Below, one piece after another: positions 21,508 to 33,989 of a DNA stretch of 64,000 bases. The stretch comes from Branchinecta lynchi. Taxonomy: Eukaryota > Arthropoda > Branchiopoda > Anostraca > Branchinectidae. Within the stretch, counting starts at the first letter, position 1; each line of letters begins with the position of its first letter. The position numbers and the translations under genes were made by a program. The notes beneath the pieces were generated by a model. It worked only from the letters and a program-made list of their open reading frames with translations, made no database searches and was not told the origin of the DNA. The stretch is taken from the NCBI GenBank assembly GCA_023053575.1, contig JAKZAP010000017.1, forward strand, positions 8,067,501 through 8,131,500, read 5' to 3'.

Positions 21508-23751
21508 AACAAGAGCTACGAGCTCATATGGCACTTGTACGAGTAGGCTATACAAGAAAGTAGACGAGAACGTCACAAAATACACCCGCCATCGAAAAAT
21601 GCGGTTTGGAAATAGAAAGAGGATATTTAGTTTCACTCATTTCTGAGCAGTTCCGGCATCGTCTCGATTGTCTGTAGCAAATGCACATGACTGTTCAAAC
21701 TTTCATCCCAATAAATCCATTTGTTTGATCCTTAGACGGGCTACACGATTTCCGGTACTCACTCTATCTCCACCTACCGCGGCCGAATCTGGTTCGGAAT
21801 AAAAAAAATCGACCACCTAAAGCATCTTCTTTTATACCATCTATCAAGTTTCACTCGAATCTGAGCATTTTTGGAAAGTTCCGGTACCCCCCCCCCTCCC
21901 TCCCACCAACGTTTTAGGAGCCGGTTCGGGCCCAATCTCTTAATTCCCTGTTCCTGTCCATCAAGTTTTACTGAAATTGGAGCATAGCCTATCTGCAAGT
22001 TTCCAGTACCCTCCCTACCTTGGCCGAATCCGGCCCGGACGCCAAATAACAAATCTAGGCCGCATAAACTCGGCACTGTCGAGTTTGCATCTCATTCGGT
22101 CCATCCTTTGGTTTGTATGCATGTCAAAAGTCCCCCCACCCCCAATTCCCCCATCGATTCGTATCACCCATGAAGTTTCACTCGAATCAGACCACTCGTT
22201 TCCAATTTATAGAAGTCAATTTCCATATTTCGCTTCTCTTGCTCCCCCAAAAATGCTCGGATCTAGGAACGGAAGTTTCCGGGGGTATGTTGTGTCAGAA
22301 CCTTAAGTCAAGATAATTCGGGTCGCTAATATGCCTGCAAAGTTTCGTTGTCGTTTTACATCTGGAACTATTCTAACTCACGACTACCGGAATTCCAGGA
22401 AACCCCCTCCAACTCCCCCCACAGAGCCCCAAAACCATCTGGCTCCGTCAATTTCATCTAGGCCTAATGCTTGTTCTATCCATTAAGTTTCGTCCCAATC
22501 CCTCTGCTTTTAGAGTTTCTTAAGTTTTCCACCCCCCCCCCATCCCCACAGGTATCGGACCCGACCCGGACGTGACACTGAACGTCCGAGGCGATAGCTC
22601 ACCAGACAAGTTTCATTCAAATCCGATCACCCGTTCAAAAGTTATGCACGCCACTAGATTCGGGACTCCCCATCCACCCACTCAACCCACTATGGTCGGG
22701 TCGGGGAAACGGCTGTTCTCAAGTCAATCTGTTCGGATCCCTGACATACCTGCCAAGTTTCATCGCCCTAGGACATCAGGAAGTATGCCGAACTCGTGGG
22801 ATCGCTAGAAATCCGGACCCCCACCCCAACTCCCCCACAGTGCCCTGATCCGGTCCGGTTATGTCAATGGCGTGTCTAGGACTTGTGCTTGTTTTTCCCA
22901 CCAAGTTTCATCCCGATCCCTCCACTCTAAGCGTTTCTCAAAATTTCCGGTTCCCTCCTCCAACTTCCCCCAGTGTCATCGGATCCGGCCCGGATTTAAA
23001 GTGAGACGTCTGAGACACGAGGTCATCCTAAATATCAACTTTCATCAAGATCCGATCACCCGTTCGCAAGCTAAAAATACCTCAAATTTGGCTTCACCCT
23101 CCCTCACTCCCCCCCCCCCCCAGATGGTCGAATCGGGGAATTGACGATTTCCTATTTAATCTGGTCGGGTCCCAGACATGCCTGTCAATTTCCATCGTCC
23201 CAGCACATCAGGAAGCACGGAACTCGCGGGATCACTACAAATTCGGACTTCTCCCCCCCCCAGCTCCCCCAAAGTGAGCGGATCCGTTCCGGTTATATCA
23301 GTCACGTATCTAGGACTTTTGCTTGTACTTTCCACCAAGTTTCATCCGGATCCCTCCACTCTAAGTGTTTTCCAAGATTTCCGGTTTCCCCCTCCAACTC
23401 CCCCCAATGTCACCGGATCCGGTCTGGATTTAAAATGGAGGGTCTGAGACACGAAGTCCTTCCATGTATTAAGTTTCATTAAGATCCGATCACCCGTTCG
23501 TAAGATAAAAATATCTAATTTTCCCTATTTTTTCCGGATTCCCCCTCCCTCCACTCCCCTCCAGATGGTCGGATCGGGGAAGCGACCATTTCTAATTTAA
23601 TCTGGTCCAGTTCCTGATATGCCTGCCAAGTTTCATCGTCCTAGCTTATCTGGAAGTGCCCGAACTAGCAAAACCGGGACCGACAGACCGACTGACGGAC
23701 AGAAATTACAATCGCTATATGGCACTTGAGTAAGCCCAAGTGCCATAAAAA
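21508..23751 (+). mobile_element. Family B repeat, copy 2 (longest, near-complete)
   Basis: Starts ACAAGAGCTACGAGCTCATA then TGGCACTTG and ends in the hairpin TGGCACTTG...CAAGTGCCA plus A-run at 23718-23751. Between lie about five diverged ~370-bp units made of C-rich tracts, CCAAGTTTCATCCCGATCCC, CCGGATCCGG and GATCCGATCACCCGTTCG blocks. The many plus-strand frames here are repeat-derived. The 5' end encodes a conserved short peptide (see findings). Confidence 0.8.
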
Positions 23752-24359
23752 GTGCAATCATCAGGCCCGTCATACCGTGCTTACAAAGCCTGTTAATGTG
23801 CAAACCTTACTCCGCAAGCCATTTAAAAAAATTAAACCTGTTTCTTTAAGATAAGGAGATTTTTGCACAAAACCAGATAGGACAATATTTAAATGTCGCG
23901 CCGCAGGCAAAATTTTCGACACTCAGCCTGTTGTCAGCGCCACAGAGTGAAAATCATGATTTGCTAATAGCATTTATGTCACTCTGACAAGTTCTCTTAC
24001 GACTGTCTCTAATATACGACTAGAAAATCTATTCGTAAAATACGACAACAAACGGGATTTTTTCAGGGAAAATTCGCGGATGATGTATTTCTGGCAAGTT
24101 ACATACGACTGTGATTCTGACAAACTGAGAACACAAAACGGTGAATCTGACAAGCTAAGAACATACTACTAAAATCTCTATGGAATAATACGACCAGAAA
24201 CAAGTCATTTGAATGCGATTTTTTTCACGATTAGCTAACTGCTTTGTCTGCCTTTATCTCGCAAGCTCAAACAATACGACTTTCTTTCTAGAAAACTCAG
24301 AACACACAACTGTGAATCTGAAAACATACGAAAAGAAATTTCTGAAAGTCAGAAAGTCA

Positions 24360-24629
24360 GCTTGGGCTGAAGGAAAATTTATAGCTATAAATACCTCAAG
24401 ATTCCGGATTCCCGTTCCCTCCACTCCCCCACGATGCTCGGATAGGGCAAGAGACTTTTTTCAACTTGATATTTTGGGGTCCCAGATATGCCTGCCAGGT
24501 TTCGTCGCCCTAGCTTTTGTGGAAGCGCCCGAACTAGCAAAGCCCGGACAGACCGACAGACAGACCGACGGACTGACAGAAACTGCGATCGCTACATGGC
24601 ACTTGGCCGAAGAGCAAGCGCCATAAAAA
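24360..24629 (+). mobile_element. Family B repeat, copy 3 (3' fragment)
   Basis: One internal unit followed by the PuGACCGACAGACAGACCGAC block and the terminal hairpin TGGCACTTGGCC...CAAGCGCCA with A-run. Confidence 0.75.
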
Positions 24630-24772
24630 TCCGTAGCCCGTAGGCTAACTAATTCAGTTCTAATTGCTGCGATGCGATAATAATACTGCTGCTCCGATGG
24701 AACCTAAGGGAGAATTTTTTTCAAAATATTTCAATTTTTATAACGCCTAGCCTGCCGTATATGATATAATAT

Positions 24773-24885
24773 CATCACCTTGCTTATGTGGAAGTTCCCG
24801 AACTAGCAAACCCAAACAGACCGACGGACCGATAGCAGTTGCGATCGCTATATGGCACTTGGCCGAAGACCAAGTGCCATAAAAA
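24773..24885 (+). mobile_element. Family B repeat, copy 4 (3' terminus)
   Basis: The last ~110 bp of family B: AACTAGCAAACCC, ACCGACGGACCGA, GCGATCGCTA and a perfect hairpin TGGCACTTGG/CCAAGTGCCA followed by AAAAA. The sequence just after it (24886-25010) resembles that following copy 3 (24630-24760), so the two 3' ends sit in a local duplication. Confidence 0.75.
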
Positions 24886-25018
24886 CTACGTAGCCCGTAG
24901 GCTAACTAATTCAGTTGTAATTGCTGTGATGCGAAAATAATACTCGGATGCTGTCCAGATGTAACCGAAGGTACACTTTTTACAAAGTATTTCGATTTTT
25001 AGGAAATCTGGCCTGCCG

Positions 25019-25070
25019 TATATGATATGATACGATATGACATATTTGCTTAAAGCCCGAGCGCCATCGC
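25019..25070 (-). repeat. LINE/SINE 3' end with ATATC-type tail
   Basis: Reverse complement of the GGC...GGGCTTTAAGCAAATATGTC ending seen at 9076-9121. Confidence 0.6.
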
Positions 25071-25119
25071 ATACAGAACACATAAAATTAAAAAAAATTT
25101 CACCCACACAACCACACAC

Positions 25120-25792
25120 CAGGCAGAAGGACCAATAGACACATATTTACTTAGATTGTATACTTAGATGATATTTTTTTCCAAGGGAGCTGGGAGCTCA
25201 GCTGGATTTTTTTTTCTAAAGAAAAGAGCAGTCTCAAGTGTACAAACTTAACAAAACAAATAAATGTGTTTTCAGCCCGTAAACTTTCAGTTGTAATTGT
25301 TCCGGTGCAAAACTACCGCTGGGACAGCTGGCGTTCTCTTTTTTTTTGCATTCCTCACTCCTTCTTTAGATTATCTTATTCTAAAATGTTGTTTCATTTC
25401 TCCCTTAATTGACCTTGTAGTTCAGTGAATCAGATTTGTTTTAATGTTTTCTAGTTCGTTTTAATATTTTCTAGTTCGTACTTGAATACTTGAATGGGAG
25501 AAACGGTACCAAATTCGATTTTCACCTAATGTACAATGTCGTATTATTATTTTTACAAGACAGCGAAAGCTCAGCTGGATGTTTTGTGCTTCTAAAGAGA
25601 GATTCTCAAGTATATAGACGAAACAGAAAGGAGCCTAAAAGCCTCGCAGCCATCAAAGTCAAAGTTCATTCACTTCTTTCTAATAGTACAGGAGGGGTAC
25701 ATGACATCGTTCTACACTGCCTCGATTTTTGCCGCGAAAATGTTAAAATGAAATTACATCCTATCCTGACAGTCAAGAGTCAAGATATGAAT
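25120..25792. other. Intron DNA with a diverged local duplication
   Basis: The block GAGCTCAGCTGGAT...CTCAAGTGTA near 25193-25245 recurs as AAGCTCAGCTGGAT...CTCAAGTATA near 25567-25615. The open frame 25490-25831 spans the second block and runs into family A, so it is not taken as a gene. Confidence 0.45.
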
Positions 25793-26647
25793 TTTTGGGA
25801 TCCCAAAACGTACGTGGAGGGATACCGATGACATCGCAAAAGTTGTCCGTCTGTGCGCGCTATAACTCTCGAAGGGAATGAGATATTTTGAAGAAACTTG
25901 GTGTGAGGACTCTTTGGGTCAAGAGTAAGGTCGAGTTCGCAGATGGGCTCTGTAACCTACATTTAAGGGTGCGGGAGGGGGTTTAAATTAAGGGGCAAAT
26001 GAAATATTTTTAAATAGACGATGTGATAGTCGATAATGGGAACCGGAAAGTTTGTTGAAAGTAAAAGTTTTATCTGAAGCTCATTAGATGCTCGATATAG
26101 GGGTGAGAAGACATGCTGAATACGATGGTGAAAACCATTTTTTCGCCGGACAAGTAGTTAGCCGGGAATCCGGCTAAAATCGGAAAGTCTTTTAAAAGTA
26201 AAAGTCTTATTTGAAGTTGATTAGATGTTCGATTTATGGGTAGAAAGACAGGCTGAACACGATGGTGAAAACCATTTTCTCGCAAGGCAAGAAGTTCGCC
26301 CAGAATTCGGCCAAAACCGGAAAGTTTCTTAAAAGTAAAATTTTTATCTGAAGTTTATTAGATGACAGATTTAGGGGTAAGAAGACACGCTGAATCTGTA
26401 TATGACAATCTTTTTTTTACTGGGACATATAGTTCGTTCGGAATCCGGTTGAAACCGAATTCTTTTTATAAGAAGTTTTACTTGAAGTTGATTAGATTAG
26501 ATGTTCTTTATACGGATAAGGAGATATGATGAATTTGCTTCTGAACTTTTTTTTTTTTTTTTTCTGGACAAGGTATGTTAGTTCGTTCGCAATTGTCTGA
26601 ATCAAATATTCGATTTTTGGGATCCAATCGAAACCTTTGGTCTTGTT
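25793..26647 (+). mobile_element. Family A repeat, copy 4
   Basis: From TTTTTGGGATCCCAAAACGT to CAATCGAAACCTTTGGTCTTG, with about four CCGGACAAGTAG-type internal units and one CCGTCTGTGCG block. Confidence 0.85.
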
Positions 26648-26812
26648 ATAAGAGCCATGTGTCCAATAATATTCAAATTCTGTGCCTTTTCTTTCTTTTG
26701 AAGCTGCTTTGAAAAGGGATTTTCTGGCTATTGACTTTGATAACTACCTTTTTCATCATTTTGTAAGTAGATCGAGTTAGAATGGAGTGATCTTGTTTGA
26801 AAAGAAAAATAT

Positions 26813-27125
26813 AAGTAAGTAAGTAAGTAATTTACTTGTAACCCGCCATTTCGAAAAAGCGGAGAAATATAAGAAAATAAATGAAACACATAAAGACACA
26901 GAAAAATACACTAATTTTCTATCTTTGGCCAGGAAGCAGTGTTGAAGGTCGTGCGCTGGTTGGGGTCGGTTGTCAATGATTTTCGGTAGCAACGAAGAAA
27001 CATGCAAAAGGGTAACACTTGCATCTTGAATCTTGAACTTCTCCGTCAATGTATGGTTATGGCATAATTTCAACAAGTGGAGCAAGTTTGACAAGTCTGC
27101 ATATTTAGAATAACATGATCTCATC
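26813..27125 (-). mobile_element. LINE 3' fragment with (TTAC)n tail, minus strand
   Basis: The minus strand runs from a region translating as LCHNHTLTEKFKIQDASVTL to a TTACTTACTTACTTACTT tail at 26813-26832. The same segment is at 44305-44620 and keeps the peptide LCHNHTLTEKFKIQDASVTL, so it is the end of a shared element. It is probably the C-terminal ORF and 3' untranslated end of a LINE; no RT motif is included. Confidence 0.65.
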
Positions 27126-27129
27126 TTTC

Positions 27130-28300
27130 TAATATGTTTAACTAGAAATATTGAAGCATTTATTTATCCAATATGCAAACCATTCAGTTGGCTCCAATCT
27201 AGTATTTTTGTCATAGTTGTTGTGTTCCTTTTTAAGCCAAACAGATTGTTCTGAAGAAAGACTTCTCTGGAAATTTGAAATCTTGTCTGAGGTTGGATAC
27301 CCCGCCTGTATGTTGCTTTAGGGTCTCATTAGAGGTGCAGTTTATTAACGTCGATTCACTTAGATTCCAATGAATCTGATGAGTAAGGGATCCTGACAGC
27401 GAGGGCTTCAAAAGCGAACTTTAAATAAACAATGCTAATTTCAAGGCCGGCGCCATCCTAATTACAAAGAAGCTGCTGATGCGTTGGTTCTCTTTCATAG
27501 GCACTAACACAATACCAGAAAACATGTTCAATGACATAGCCGTGTTAGGTGCTCGCTGTTTTAGTGTTTTCGAGTGTTAATACAGCACGATACAATGGGT
27601 AAACAAAAAAAGTTCCCTCCCCCTCACCATTCACAGGTTATTTTATACAAACCACTGATTATTCCGAATATTTTTTTTTGCCAAGGATATTCGACTTTTC
27701 ACGGAGTGTCCAATGGGCGATCCGGTCCTTACGTATGTCCGATATATGTCAGTATGGACGAGAACTTCAAACAATTGTTGCGGGAATGTGAAAGTTGGAC
27801 TAAACTTCGGTTACAAATTTTTTGAGTGAATGGAAGGGGACGGAATGAAGAGTGGATGCGTAATGTCATGGGGAATAGCTGTTTGTGGAAAATATGGAAG
27901 ATTTTGTTTTTAAAAGTGCTATTTATGATTGCCTCTCAGGTGTATTACCAACATTTTCCTTGGAGACCTAAGTATTAATTACATAGCTCATGCACACGAC
28001 ACTTTTATTAATAAGTCGAACTAAAAAAGGGTTAGAATTATGAGTTCTTAGTTTTTTTTTTTTTAAATAATACAAAATTAAATTTTCCCTCAGCCCCTGC
28101 AGCTGAAACTAGAAACGGTTAAAATAAAAATAAAAAAGAGACACAGTAACACATTTGTGCAATTTTTCGTTAACATGTTGAATAAAATGTCAGTGTAACT
28201 TTAATATTTGTAGTATATAGTATTTAAGTAACTCGTCAGTATTTAAAAGAATGAAATTTTTGTAAAGACAACCAAATTAGCTAGCTAACAAGTTTCTGTC
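27130..28300. other. Intron DNA, nothing recognised
   Basis: No exon, RNA gene or clear repeat found on either strand in this stretch of intron 1 of the Ig gene. Confidence 0.4.
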
Positions 28301-28411
28301 TAATAAACCTTACTTACTTACTTACTTACAAGCTGACTGCGAATCATATTTGACAGTGTGAAACACAACACTTGTTTGTTTCCCACAAGATCGTTTTTCC
28401 AACTTGAGCGG

Positions 28412-28463
28412 CTTTGAGCCTGAAGAGGACGCTTGCCAAGAAGGGCCGAAATATAGCTCTTAT
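28412..28463 (+). ncRNA. Hammerhead ribozyme-like motif, dispersed copy
   Basis: Core CUGAAGA, stem II GG-A-CGCUU/AAGGG-CC with one mismatch, GAAA, UAUA, then GCUC able to pair with GAGC before the core. It is preceded by a TTGAGCGGCTTTGAGC block and followed by the AGCTGACGTGTCCGTTTTGCA segment, shared by the array at 47272-48720. A (TTAC)n tail of another retroposon lies at 28309-28329. Confidence 0.6.
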
Positions 28464-28528
28464 AAAATTCAGCTGACGTGTCCGTTTTGCAATATCAAAT
28501 ATAATACAAAATAAGTCAAACTAGACCT

Positions 28529-30382
28529 ACGTTGCCCGGGCAACGTGAAGTGTTGCGGCAACCTTTGTCCGGCTTCGCCGACTAAAGTGTTGCGAGAGCA
28601 ACACTTTGGTTTTGTTTCTTAGCTGTCGGTTAAATGCTGAAGTTGTCAAATTATCGAAGCTTTTAAAACGGTATGTTCTAAAAAGAATAATCACATGATT
28701 AAAAGCTGTTCTTTAGCGTTGTAAAACCAACAACAAAACAATATCGGAAGAACGGACTAATTGGCGGTCAGTTGAACCTTATCCTTTTCAATCGTAGATA
28801 TCGTGACGGATGAAAACTTGGAGCAATATCTTGTATAATCTAGTTGGTATTATAAAGCTGTCCGTAACGTTTCAGGATTAAAATACCATAGATGACACTA
28901 TTAATTATTACAAAATTATCTTATTGTTTTACATTACCGTATCATTTGTATCCGTTGCGTAAACAGTTAATTATAGGTTATAGCGATAGACCATCGATAC
29001 AAACTTTCTTACCGTCATATTTACAGAAATCGAATACAATGTGCACCAATTTTCAACAATTTCTAGCCCCTCGTGAACCGATTCTTACTTACAAGTCCCT
29101 CTCCCGTGATTGACATCAAATTCACCGGAAACAAATAATGGATACACCAGCTAGCAAAAGTTGCAAACCCCTCATCGCTGAAGATGATTATAGCATAAAA
29201 GCCGATTATTACTTACAAGTCCCATGCATGTCTTACAATTGGGAACAAAATTGTTCTTACCATCGAATACACCTGAGACAAATAACAGGTATACCAACTA
29301 GCAAAAGCTGCAAACTCCTCGTTGCCGAAGATGATTATGAGCTAACAGTCGACTGTTGCTTACAAGTCCCTTACATGTCTCACAACTGGTATCGCCTATT
29401 TTTGGTTTCAGTGTGTACCTAACTCCTGAAGTTGTCAACCCCTTGAAACTTTCAAACTGGTTTATCTCATGAAGGATTTTTGTTCAAAAAAATGGATGAC
29501 ATATACATCAGCTCACCAACGGCTATCGATTGCCCTAACAACAACAAAAGAATATCGGAAGAAGGGACTAAATTAACTTTGCAGTCAGTTGAACTTTATC
29601 CTTTTCAGTCGTATACATCGTGACGGATGAAAACTTGGAACAATATCTTATATAATCTAGTTGGTATTATAAAGCTATCCGTAACTTTTCAGGATTAAAA
29701 TACCATAGAGACACTATTAATTATTACGAAACTACCTCATTGTTTTACATTATCGTTTGTACCCCTTGCGTAAACAGTTAATCCTAGGTTATAGTGATAG
29801 ACCATCGATACAAACTTTCTTACCGTCATATTTACAGAAATCGAATACAATGTGCACTAATTTGCAAAAATTTCTAGCCCCTCGTGAACCGATTCCTACT
29901 TACAAGTTCCTCTCCCGTGATAGACATCAATTTCACCGGATAAAAATAATGGGTACACCGACTAGCAAAAGTTGCAAACCCCTCATCGCTGAAGATATTT
30001 GTAGCAAAACAGCCGGTTATTATTTACAAGTCCCTTGCATGTCTTACTTGGGAACCAAATTGAAGACACCGGAAACAAATAACAGGTACACCAACGATGC
30101 AAAAGCTGCAAACCCCTCATTGCCGAAGATGATTATGAGCTAACATTTGACTGCTGCGTACAAGTCCTCTACATGTCTCCCAACTGGTATCGCCTATTTT
30201 TGGTTTCAATGTGTACCTTACTACTGAAGTTGTCGACCCCTTGCAACTTTCAAACTGGTGTATCTCATGAAGGAATTTTTGTACCACTTTGATCGGCTCA
30301 TCAACGGCTATCGATTGCCTTCGAAAAAAATTTGTTACCTGTCTTAGTTCAAAAGTTGACTTTTTTGCCGTAGGTCAACTTT
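28529..30382 (+). mobile_element. Repeat with terminal palindromes and ~815-bp internal tandem duplication
   Basis: Starts with an 18-bp perfect palindrome (28529-28546, centre GCCCGGGC) and a 10-bp stem with GAGA loop (28584-28607), and ends near a 9-bp hairpin (30352-30382). A block from about 28764 recurs at about 29579. Each copy also holds a ~140-bp internal repeat encoding SKSCK..(I/V)AEDDY and LQVP.MS. The open frames 28892-29113, 29138-29422 and 29757-30143 derive from these repeats. Differences between copies are mostly amino-acid-changing, so coding function is not supported. Possibly a Helitron-like or other hairpin-ended element; unclassified. Confidence 0.55.
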
Positions 30383-30399
30383 CGAACGTCACCACTTAG

Positions 30400-31621
30400 A
30401 AAGGAGCAAAGGATAAGCTCTAGTTTCTTTAGCATGAGAGAACTTCTAAAGTTTAAGAGGCACATCTCACCGTTACTCTACCGTTAACCCAAGTGCAAAA
30501 AAAAAAGAAGATAAACTCAGCTGAAATCGTCGCAGACATGGATAGACACAATAGATGGCAGCACTTTCGGACCCGTGGGAAAAAGCCACTTTTTTGTCTC
30601 TGTAGATTTTTCTGTTTATCACTCAAAGAAGATATGTTGGCTATGGGGCCGGGAAACTGCCGCATATATTTAACACTTATAGATTTTAGTCCATCTTCAA
30701 TTTGAAACTGGTGCCTGCCTGCTTGCGTGCTAGAACGGAGCTTTCCACTCGAAAGCAGAAACATGGTTTGATGAAACGAAAGGTTCGCTACACAACTTCA
30801 GATAGTCCTCTCTGACATAGGCTATATAACTCCACTTCCCTTCGCAAACCGCAGGCTCTGGCTCGAGGACAAGCAAAAACCATCCTTATTGGCCCCAGGC
30901 AAGAGTTCTACGGAGCTTTCCAAAATGTAATGTCATATTCATCAATCCGGCCTAAGGTCCACACTTTCAGTAAAAACCGCACAGGTTAGACCCTTCCCAG
31001 TTACCAGGAATAAAATGAAATCGGCGGCATAGGAGAACAACTCGCAACACAGTTACAAAAGATGCTAGGGCTTGAGAAAAAATAATTTCTTATTGGATGA
31101 AGCTATACGTCGATTGCTATTTGCTGCTTTCTGTAGGGACAAAATTCCAGAAGTCGAAAAAACGTTGCTCATGGTATTCGGAATACTCCCATTTATTTCA
31201 GGTGTTGCTACGTCGATTAACCTTGCACGTTTTCATATGGTTGCTAACAATAGACCGTAAATCATCCACTTGATACGCGGACCGGTCTGGGAGTACGTGA
31301 TGTATACAAGAACGCATGTAAAAAACATCCTATCCTTTTTCAGAATCCTTAGGAGTGGGTAGAAGAAAAAAAGCCTGACTACAACGAGAAGACTGTTGCG
31401 AAACTAATCATGAATGCTGATTACACCTTTTTTGCAAATAGTTACCTCCTGCAAAGTCCCAGAGTTGTTAATGAAGTTGGTCATAATAAAGCGACATTCT
31501 GCACTTTCCCACTAGTAGCATAATTTAGAGGGTTGTAATAAGTGATAGTGGGGGGGGGGGGGGGGAGGGGGCATCAATTTTTTTTTTCTTCTTCTAAGAA
31601 TCCTCCACAATCTTCAAGACG
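30400..31621. other. Intron DNA, nothing recognised
   Basis: No exon or repeat family was assigned. A homopolymer tract (G-run then T-run) lies at about 31551-31588. The plus frame at 31072-31260 looks protein-like but has no recognised motif or splice partner. Confidence 0.35.
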
Positions 31622-32541
31622 AACAAGACCAAAGGTTTCGATGGGATCCCACAAATCTAATATTTGATCCGCCAGATCCAGTCTTCACCAGGCTAATCGT
31701 TAGAGAAAACCAAGTTCAGATATACCTCTATAAGCCATATCTATTTTGACGATACTGACCGAAACTTCCTGCTATACTTCTGCCAAATTTCCGGTTTCGA
31801 CCGAATTCCGAGCGAACTACTTGTCCAGCAAAGAAAGAAAATTCAGAATCAAATTCAGCGTAGGTATCTCCTTATCCTTATAAAGAACATCTAATCAATT
31901 TCAAATAAAACTTTAGCTTCTAAAAAAAAGCGGTTACTACCGGATTCCTGACGAATTATATATCAGGTTAAAAAGTGACGGTCGTACACAGACTCAGCGT
32001 CTCTTCTTACCCCTAAATCTGTCATCTAATCAACTTCAAATAAAACTTATTACGTTTTACAAAATTCCCAGTTTTGGCCGGACTCCAGGCAAATTAGTTG
32101 TCCAGGTAGAAAATGCTTTTCACATAAATGTTCAGCATGTCTAGTTACCCCTAAATCGAACATTTAATCAGCTTCAAAGTCAAACTTTTACTTTTAACCA
32201 ACTTTCCGGTTTTTGTCGGATCCGGGCGAACTACTTGTCGGACGAATATATTTTGCATATTCGTGTTCAGCATGTCTTCTTACCCCATAATCGACTATCA
32301 CACTACCTGTTTAAAAATACTTTGTTTGCCCCTTAGTTTGAACCCCCTCCCCCACCCCTAAATGTAGGGCTACAGAGCACATCTACGAACTTGACCTTAC
32401 CCTTGACCCGAAGAGTCCTCATACCAAGTTTCATCAAAATATCTCATTCCCTTCGAGAGTCATCGTGCTAATAGACGGACAGACGGACAACTTTTACGAT
32501 GTCATAGGTATCCCTCCACTTACGTTTTAGGATCCCAAAAA
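31622..32541 (-). mobile_element. Family A repeat, copy 5
   Basis: Reverse copy starting AACAAGACCAAAGGTTTCGA, with about four CCGG-core internal units and the GACGGACAGACGGACAAC block, ending TTACGTTTTAGGATCCC. Confidence 0.85.
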
Positions 32542-33120
32542 GGTGTCTTCGCTAGAGCCGATGAATCGCTGCCGGTAACTATTTTTTCGTCATTGCAAAA
32601 AAGTGATCAAGCCTAAAAATCAAAGCTCTAAAAAAGAAGCTGCTCTAAGGGGCTGATTTTGGTTGCTGTATTTGTAAGTAATATTGTCTGGTGTCGGTAT
32701 TCTTAGAAAAAAAAGGTACAACTGTGTTCCATCAATCATTCAATATAGTACAAGTATTTTCTTAGAACGTTCGTTAACTTTGAACAGTTTTGGGCTAAAC
32801 GGCACAATGAAGACCCAAAACAGCCATTCAGGTATTCTTCTTAGTAGAACTTAATTAGCTATTTTGGCTGTTGGTAGTTAACCTTTGTAACAGCAAGTGT
32901 GTGAAAATGGCACTGTCGGAAGTTACCAGACGTTCAAAGAAGCATAGACCTACCTCTACCGTTTGACTGTTCATAGGTTCTCCTCCATTTGCGGGAGTAT
33001 CAATATTGCTTTAACTCTCTAAAAACTCTTTTAAACTTACTTGTCATCAAATAGAAAATTGTATCCATACATTTTTGCCATTCTTGTGGTTCACGTTCGG
33101 GAAAGAAAAGAAATGATGAT
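32542..33120. other. Intron DNA, nothing recognised
   Basis: No supportable feature on either strand. Confidence 0.4.
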
Positions 33121-33128
33121 GATTTGAC

Positions 33129-33318
33129 CAAGGCCGTATCCAGGGAGGGGGCGGGGTAGGGGATTGACCCCCCCCCCCCCCCCCCCTACGAAACATACAA
33201 AAATACTCATTTTTATAGGCTTTTTCCTCTGATTTATGTCTTTTTTGTCCGACCGGCAGGCAACTCCCCCCAGCCCCAAAGGCACCCCCCCCGAAATAAA
33301 TTCCTGGATACGGGCCGG
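33129..33318. mobile_element. hAT-like MITE, family C copy 2
   Basis: 190 bp with inverted ends CAAGGCCGTATCCAGG / CCGGCCCGTATCCAGG and an exact 8-bp target duplication GATTTGAC (33121-33128, 33319-33326). It interrupts the reverse-oriented hammerhead repeat that resumes at 33327 with GTGCAAAACGGATAAGTCAG. Confidence 0.9.
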
Positions 33319-33326
33319 GATTTGAC

Positions 33327-33680
33327 GGTGCAAAACGGATAAGTCAGCTACATTTTATTAGATTTCGGCCCTTCTAGGCAAGGGTCCTCTTCAGGTTCAA
33401 GCCGCTCAAGCTTGAAAATGGACTTCGGAAAAACAATTAAAGATTCTTCGTTAAACATCCGATTTTGTAAACTTCATCTTTGAAAATTGGTCGGATTTAA
33501 AGCTGGTCCTGTGATTTCATTCTGGATATGGCCGCTGTTTGACTGGGTCGTCGAAATGGTAGAGATTCTTATGCATTTTGGTTTTGGAGTCACCTGTCTC
33601 TTCTTCTTCTTTCCAGCTAAGATGGGTACTTTTCGGCGGCATGTATGGGCGATTTGTAATTCCGTACTTCGGTGATGATG
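33327..33680 (-). mobile_element. Hammerhead (retrozyme/Penelope-like) repeat copy, minus strand
   Basis: Reverse complement of the array unit at 47272-48720. It includes TGCACCGTCAA, AGCTGACTTATCCG, a degenerate hammerhead (33353-33401: CUGAAGA, intact GG-A-CCCUU/AAGGG-CC stem, GAAA, but AUCUA in place of UAUA), and the AGCTGGAAAGAAGAAGAAGA and GTACGGAAUUAC-type segments. The MITE at 33129-33318 has cut its 3' part. Confidence 0.65.
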
Positions 33681-33989
33681 GTTAAATTTTAATTACGCAC
33701 TTTAGAAGAGGGAAATAACGCATTACACAAGATGAAGAATGTGTCTTCTGGAATGTGTAGGATAAACAAACAAAATCGCAATCACCAACAAATCTTCATA
33801 GCTTTTAAACCAGACGCCCTTCACAGAACCTTCAATTCCATGCGGAGGTAATTATCCCCCCAAGAGAAACAGTAGCACCAAATAAAAAAGTGCCCAATCG
33901 AACCAGCAGGGAGCTTGTAGCCTGTGGATCACTAAATATGGCTGTCTGACTAGCCGCATTACCCGACGATTTAATAATAAAATAGCAAG

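Noticed and set aside
21774..23482. Several proline-rich plus and minus frames
   Set aside because: All fall in family B C-rich units and overlap one another.
28892..30143. Repeated SKSCK/AEDDY frames as a gene family
   Set aside because: Copies differ mostly by amino-acid-changing substitutions and by frameshift, so no sign of protein selection.
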